DNA from: CS1-C013 sp964347265
GTDB taxonomy: Archaea > Aenigmatarchaeota > Aenigmatarchaeia > Aenigmatarchaeales > Aenigmatarchaeaceae
Reading direction: 5' to 3'
Assembly: GCA_964347265.1 (NCBI GenBank)
Contig: CAYFXV010000010.1
Location: 1-20,494, forward strand
DNA: 20,494 nt
Part shown: positions 19,569-20,494 of the stretch, piece by piece
Numbering within the stretch: the first letter of the stretch is position 1
Layout: each line of letters begins with the position of its first letter
The notes under the pieces: model-generated
The model's input: the letters and a program-made list of their open reading frames with translations, nothing else
Told to the model about the DNA's origin: nothing
The model's database searches: none
Program-made: the position numbers and the translations under genes

Positions 19569-20056
19569 AGTAGTTCACTTATCAAAACTTTTGTGAAAAG
19601 TTTAGAAAACCCCTAGTTAATTTATATAAAGAAGTTTGGAAAGAGCCTCCATGGAATGAGACATTCTGGATAGATGAAGTGATTAATGAAGATATTGATT
19701 ATGCACTTAGACAAAAAGATTTCATAGGAAAACTAGCAACCAATTTAGATAGTGTTATAGGATTTACATGGGGATATTGTTTGCCAAAAGAAAAGTTCCA
19801 ATTTCTTAGGAATTTAGAATCTTTGTACATAGATGAATTAGCAGTAGAAAAGAGTTTTAGAAGGAGAGGAGCAGGAACTAAACTTACAAATATGTTGATT
19901 AAAGATGCGAAAAAACTAGGCTACGAAACAGTTACACTAAGAACAGATGTTAATGGAGTAGCATATCTATTTTATTTAAATTTAGGATTTAAAGATATGA
20001 AAATTAGAGATCCACAATATCCAGAAAGAACTTATTTATTAAAAACCATAAAGTGA
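19558..20056 (+). CDS. GNAT-family acetyltransferase with a +1 frameshift near the N-terminus
   Basis: The acetyltransferase frame is intact from 19574 to the TGA at 20054-20056, with the acetyl-CoA loop RRRGAG in ELAVEKSFRRRGAGTKL and the C-terminal YLFYLNLGF motif. No ATG, GTG or TTG lies in that frame before GTG 19679, which would remove the clearly coding segment containing LYKEVWKEPPWNETFW. An ATG at 19558 with a strong GAGGTGA site reads MKGEVVHLSKLL and then stops. A +1 shift near AAA-CTT-TTG (about 19585-19593) joins it as MKGEVVHLSK + FCEKFRKPLVNLYKEVW, a normal GNAT strand-helix start. Sequencing error, fresh mutation or programmed frameshift are all possible. The M20 peptidase follows after four bases. 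Confidence 0.75.
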
Positions 20057-20060
20057 TATT

Positions 20061-20494
20061 ATGAACGAAATAGAATTAACCCAAGAATTAGTAAGAATAA
20101 ATTCAGAAAACCCACCAGGAAATGAGAAAAAGATAGCCAAATATATAAAGGATTTTTTAGAAGATTTGAAAGTTCAAGCAGAATTAATAGAATTCGAAAA
20201 GAACAGGGTTAATTTAATAAGTTCTATTGGAAAAGGAAAAGGATTAATGTTAAATGGTCATATGGATACTGTTCCAGCAGGAGATGTGAGTAAATGGAAA
20301 TATGATCCTTTTGAAGGAAGAATTGTTAAAGGAAAGATATATGGCAGAGGATCAACTGATATGAAAGGAGGTGTGGCAGCAATTCTAATTGCAGCAAAAA
20401 ATCTCCTAAAAGAAAAATTCAAGAGAAAATTATTATTAGCATTTGTTGCTGATGAAGAAGTTGCAATGAAAGGCTCAGATTATTTGATTAAAAA
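20061..20494 (+). CDS. M20-family metallopeptidase (ArgE/DapE/ACY1-like), 3' end outside window
   Basis: The frame from ATG 20061 stays open to the window end (about 144 residues). It begins MNEIELTQELVRINSENPPG, the usual start of the family, and shows LNGHMDTVP (first metal His and catalytic Asp), GRGSTDMKGG (bridging Asp) and ADEE (catalytic Glu followed by a metal ligand). These enzymes use two zinc or cobalt ions to hydrolyse N-acyl amino acids or small peptides, such as N-acetylornithine, succinyl-diaminopimelate or dipeptides. The substrate cannot be told from this half. GTGATATT before the ATG gives a ribosome-binding site. The 4-base gap after the acetyltransferase suggests co-transcription, and an acetylase/deacylase pair is suggestive but not proof of a shared pathway. 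Confidence 0.88.
   Translation, partial: MNEIELTQELVRINSENPPGNEKKIAKYIKDFLEDLKVQAELIEFEKNRVNLISSIGKGKGLMLNGHMDTVPAGDVSKWKYDPFEGRIVKGKIYGRGSTDMKGGVAAILIAAKNLLKEKFKRKLLLAFVADEEVAMKGSDYLIK

Noticed and set aside
1..20494. CRISPR array, rRNA, insertion sequence or prophage.
   Set aside because: No regularly spaced repeats, rRNA segments, transposase/integrase motifs or phage genes were seen.

Overview
The window is strongly AT-rich, gene-dense archaeal DNA. The archaeal assignment rests on box C/D RNP proteins (fibrillarin at 9036-9689, Nop5 at 10459-11460), ribosomal protein S17e, an MBF1-type zinc-ribbon/HTH factor, a tRNA-Glu with a bulge-helix-bulge intron, TATA boxes 20-35 bases ahead of genes, and several apparently leaderless genes. 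Compact spacing, very short proteins and archaeal-type central machinery suggest a DPANN-like lineage (Woesearchaeota/Pacearchaeota-like), but there is no rRNA here to prove it. TAA, TAG and TGA all end genes, so the standard code fits. No mobile element, CRISPR array or rRNA was seen.

Layout. 1-3131: a cut minus-strand gene start, a two-helix membrane peptide, a zinc-ribbon protein, then a minus-strand run of radical SAM protein, winged-helix/coiled-coil protein and an ATP-grasp acyl-CoA synthetase beta subunit with a very basic tail. 3168-6153: arginase-family hydrolase, PRC-barrel protein, tRNA-Ser, threonine-synthase-like PLP enzyme, sugar nucleotidyltransferase. 6260-8235: tRNA-Val, an unknown protein, intron-containing tRNA-Glu, a 54-residue histone-fold protein, an unknown protein, tRNA-Leu, a 36-residue SEC-C peptide and a small winged-helix protein. 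8282-11693: a second nucleotidyltransferase, fibrillarin, a K+-channel-like RCK protein, Nop5 and S17e. 11735-14626: a large exported, membrane-anchored papain-like protease with Fn3, PKD and calcium-binding repeats. 14629-17460: IleRS. 17592-18616: an operon of membrane protein, MBF1 and acylphosphatase. 18580-20494: an Lrp/RAM-like protein, then AbrB-type protein, tRNA-His, GNAT acetyltransferase and an M20 peptidase cut by the window end.

Most of the window is translation and RNA housekeeping (five tRNAs, IleRS, S17e, the 2'-O-methylation RNP) mixed with small metabolic and regulatory genes. Genes on opposite strands often meet tail to tail with touching or overlapping ends. I do not see one clear new multi-gene system. 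The points most worth checking are: the tRNA-Glu intron that can form two exclusive folds; C33 in tRNA-Glu and tRNA-His; tRNA-His lying inside an open AbrB reading frame; a +1 frameshift at the start of the GNAT gene; a channel with a glycine-only filter; a poly-basic tail on an acyl-CoA synthetase subunit; and two micro-genes (short histone, SEC-C peptide).
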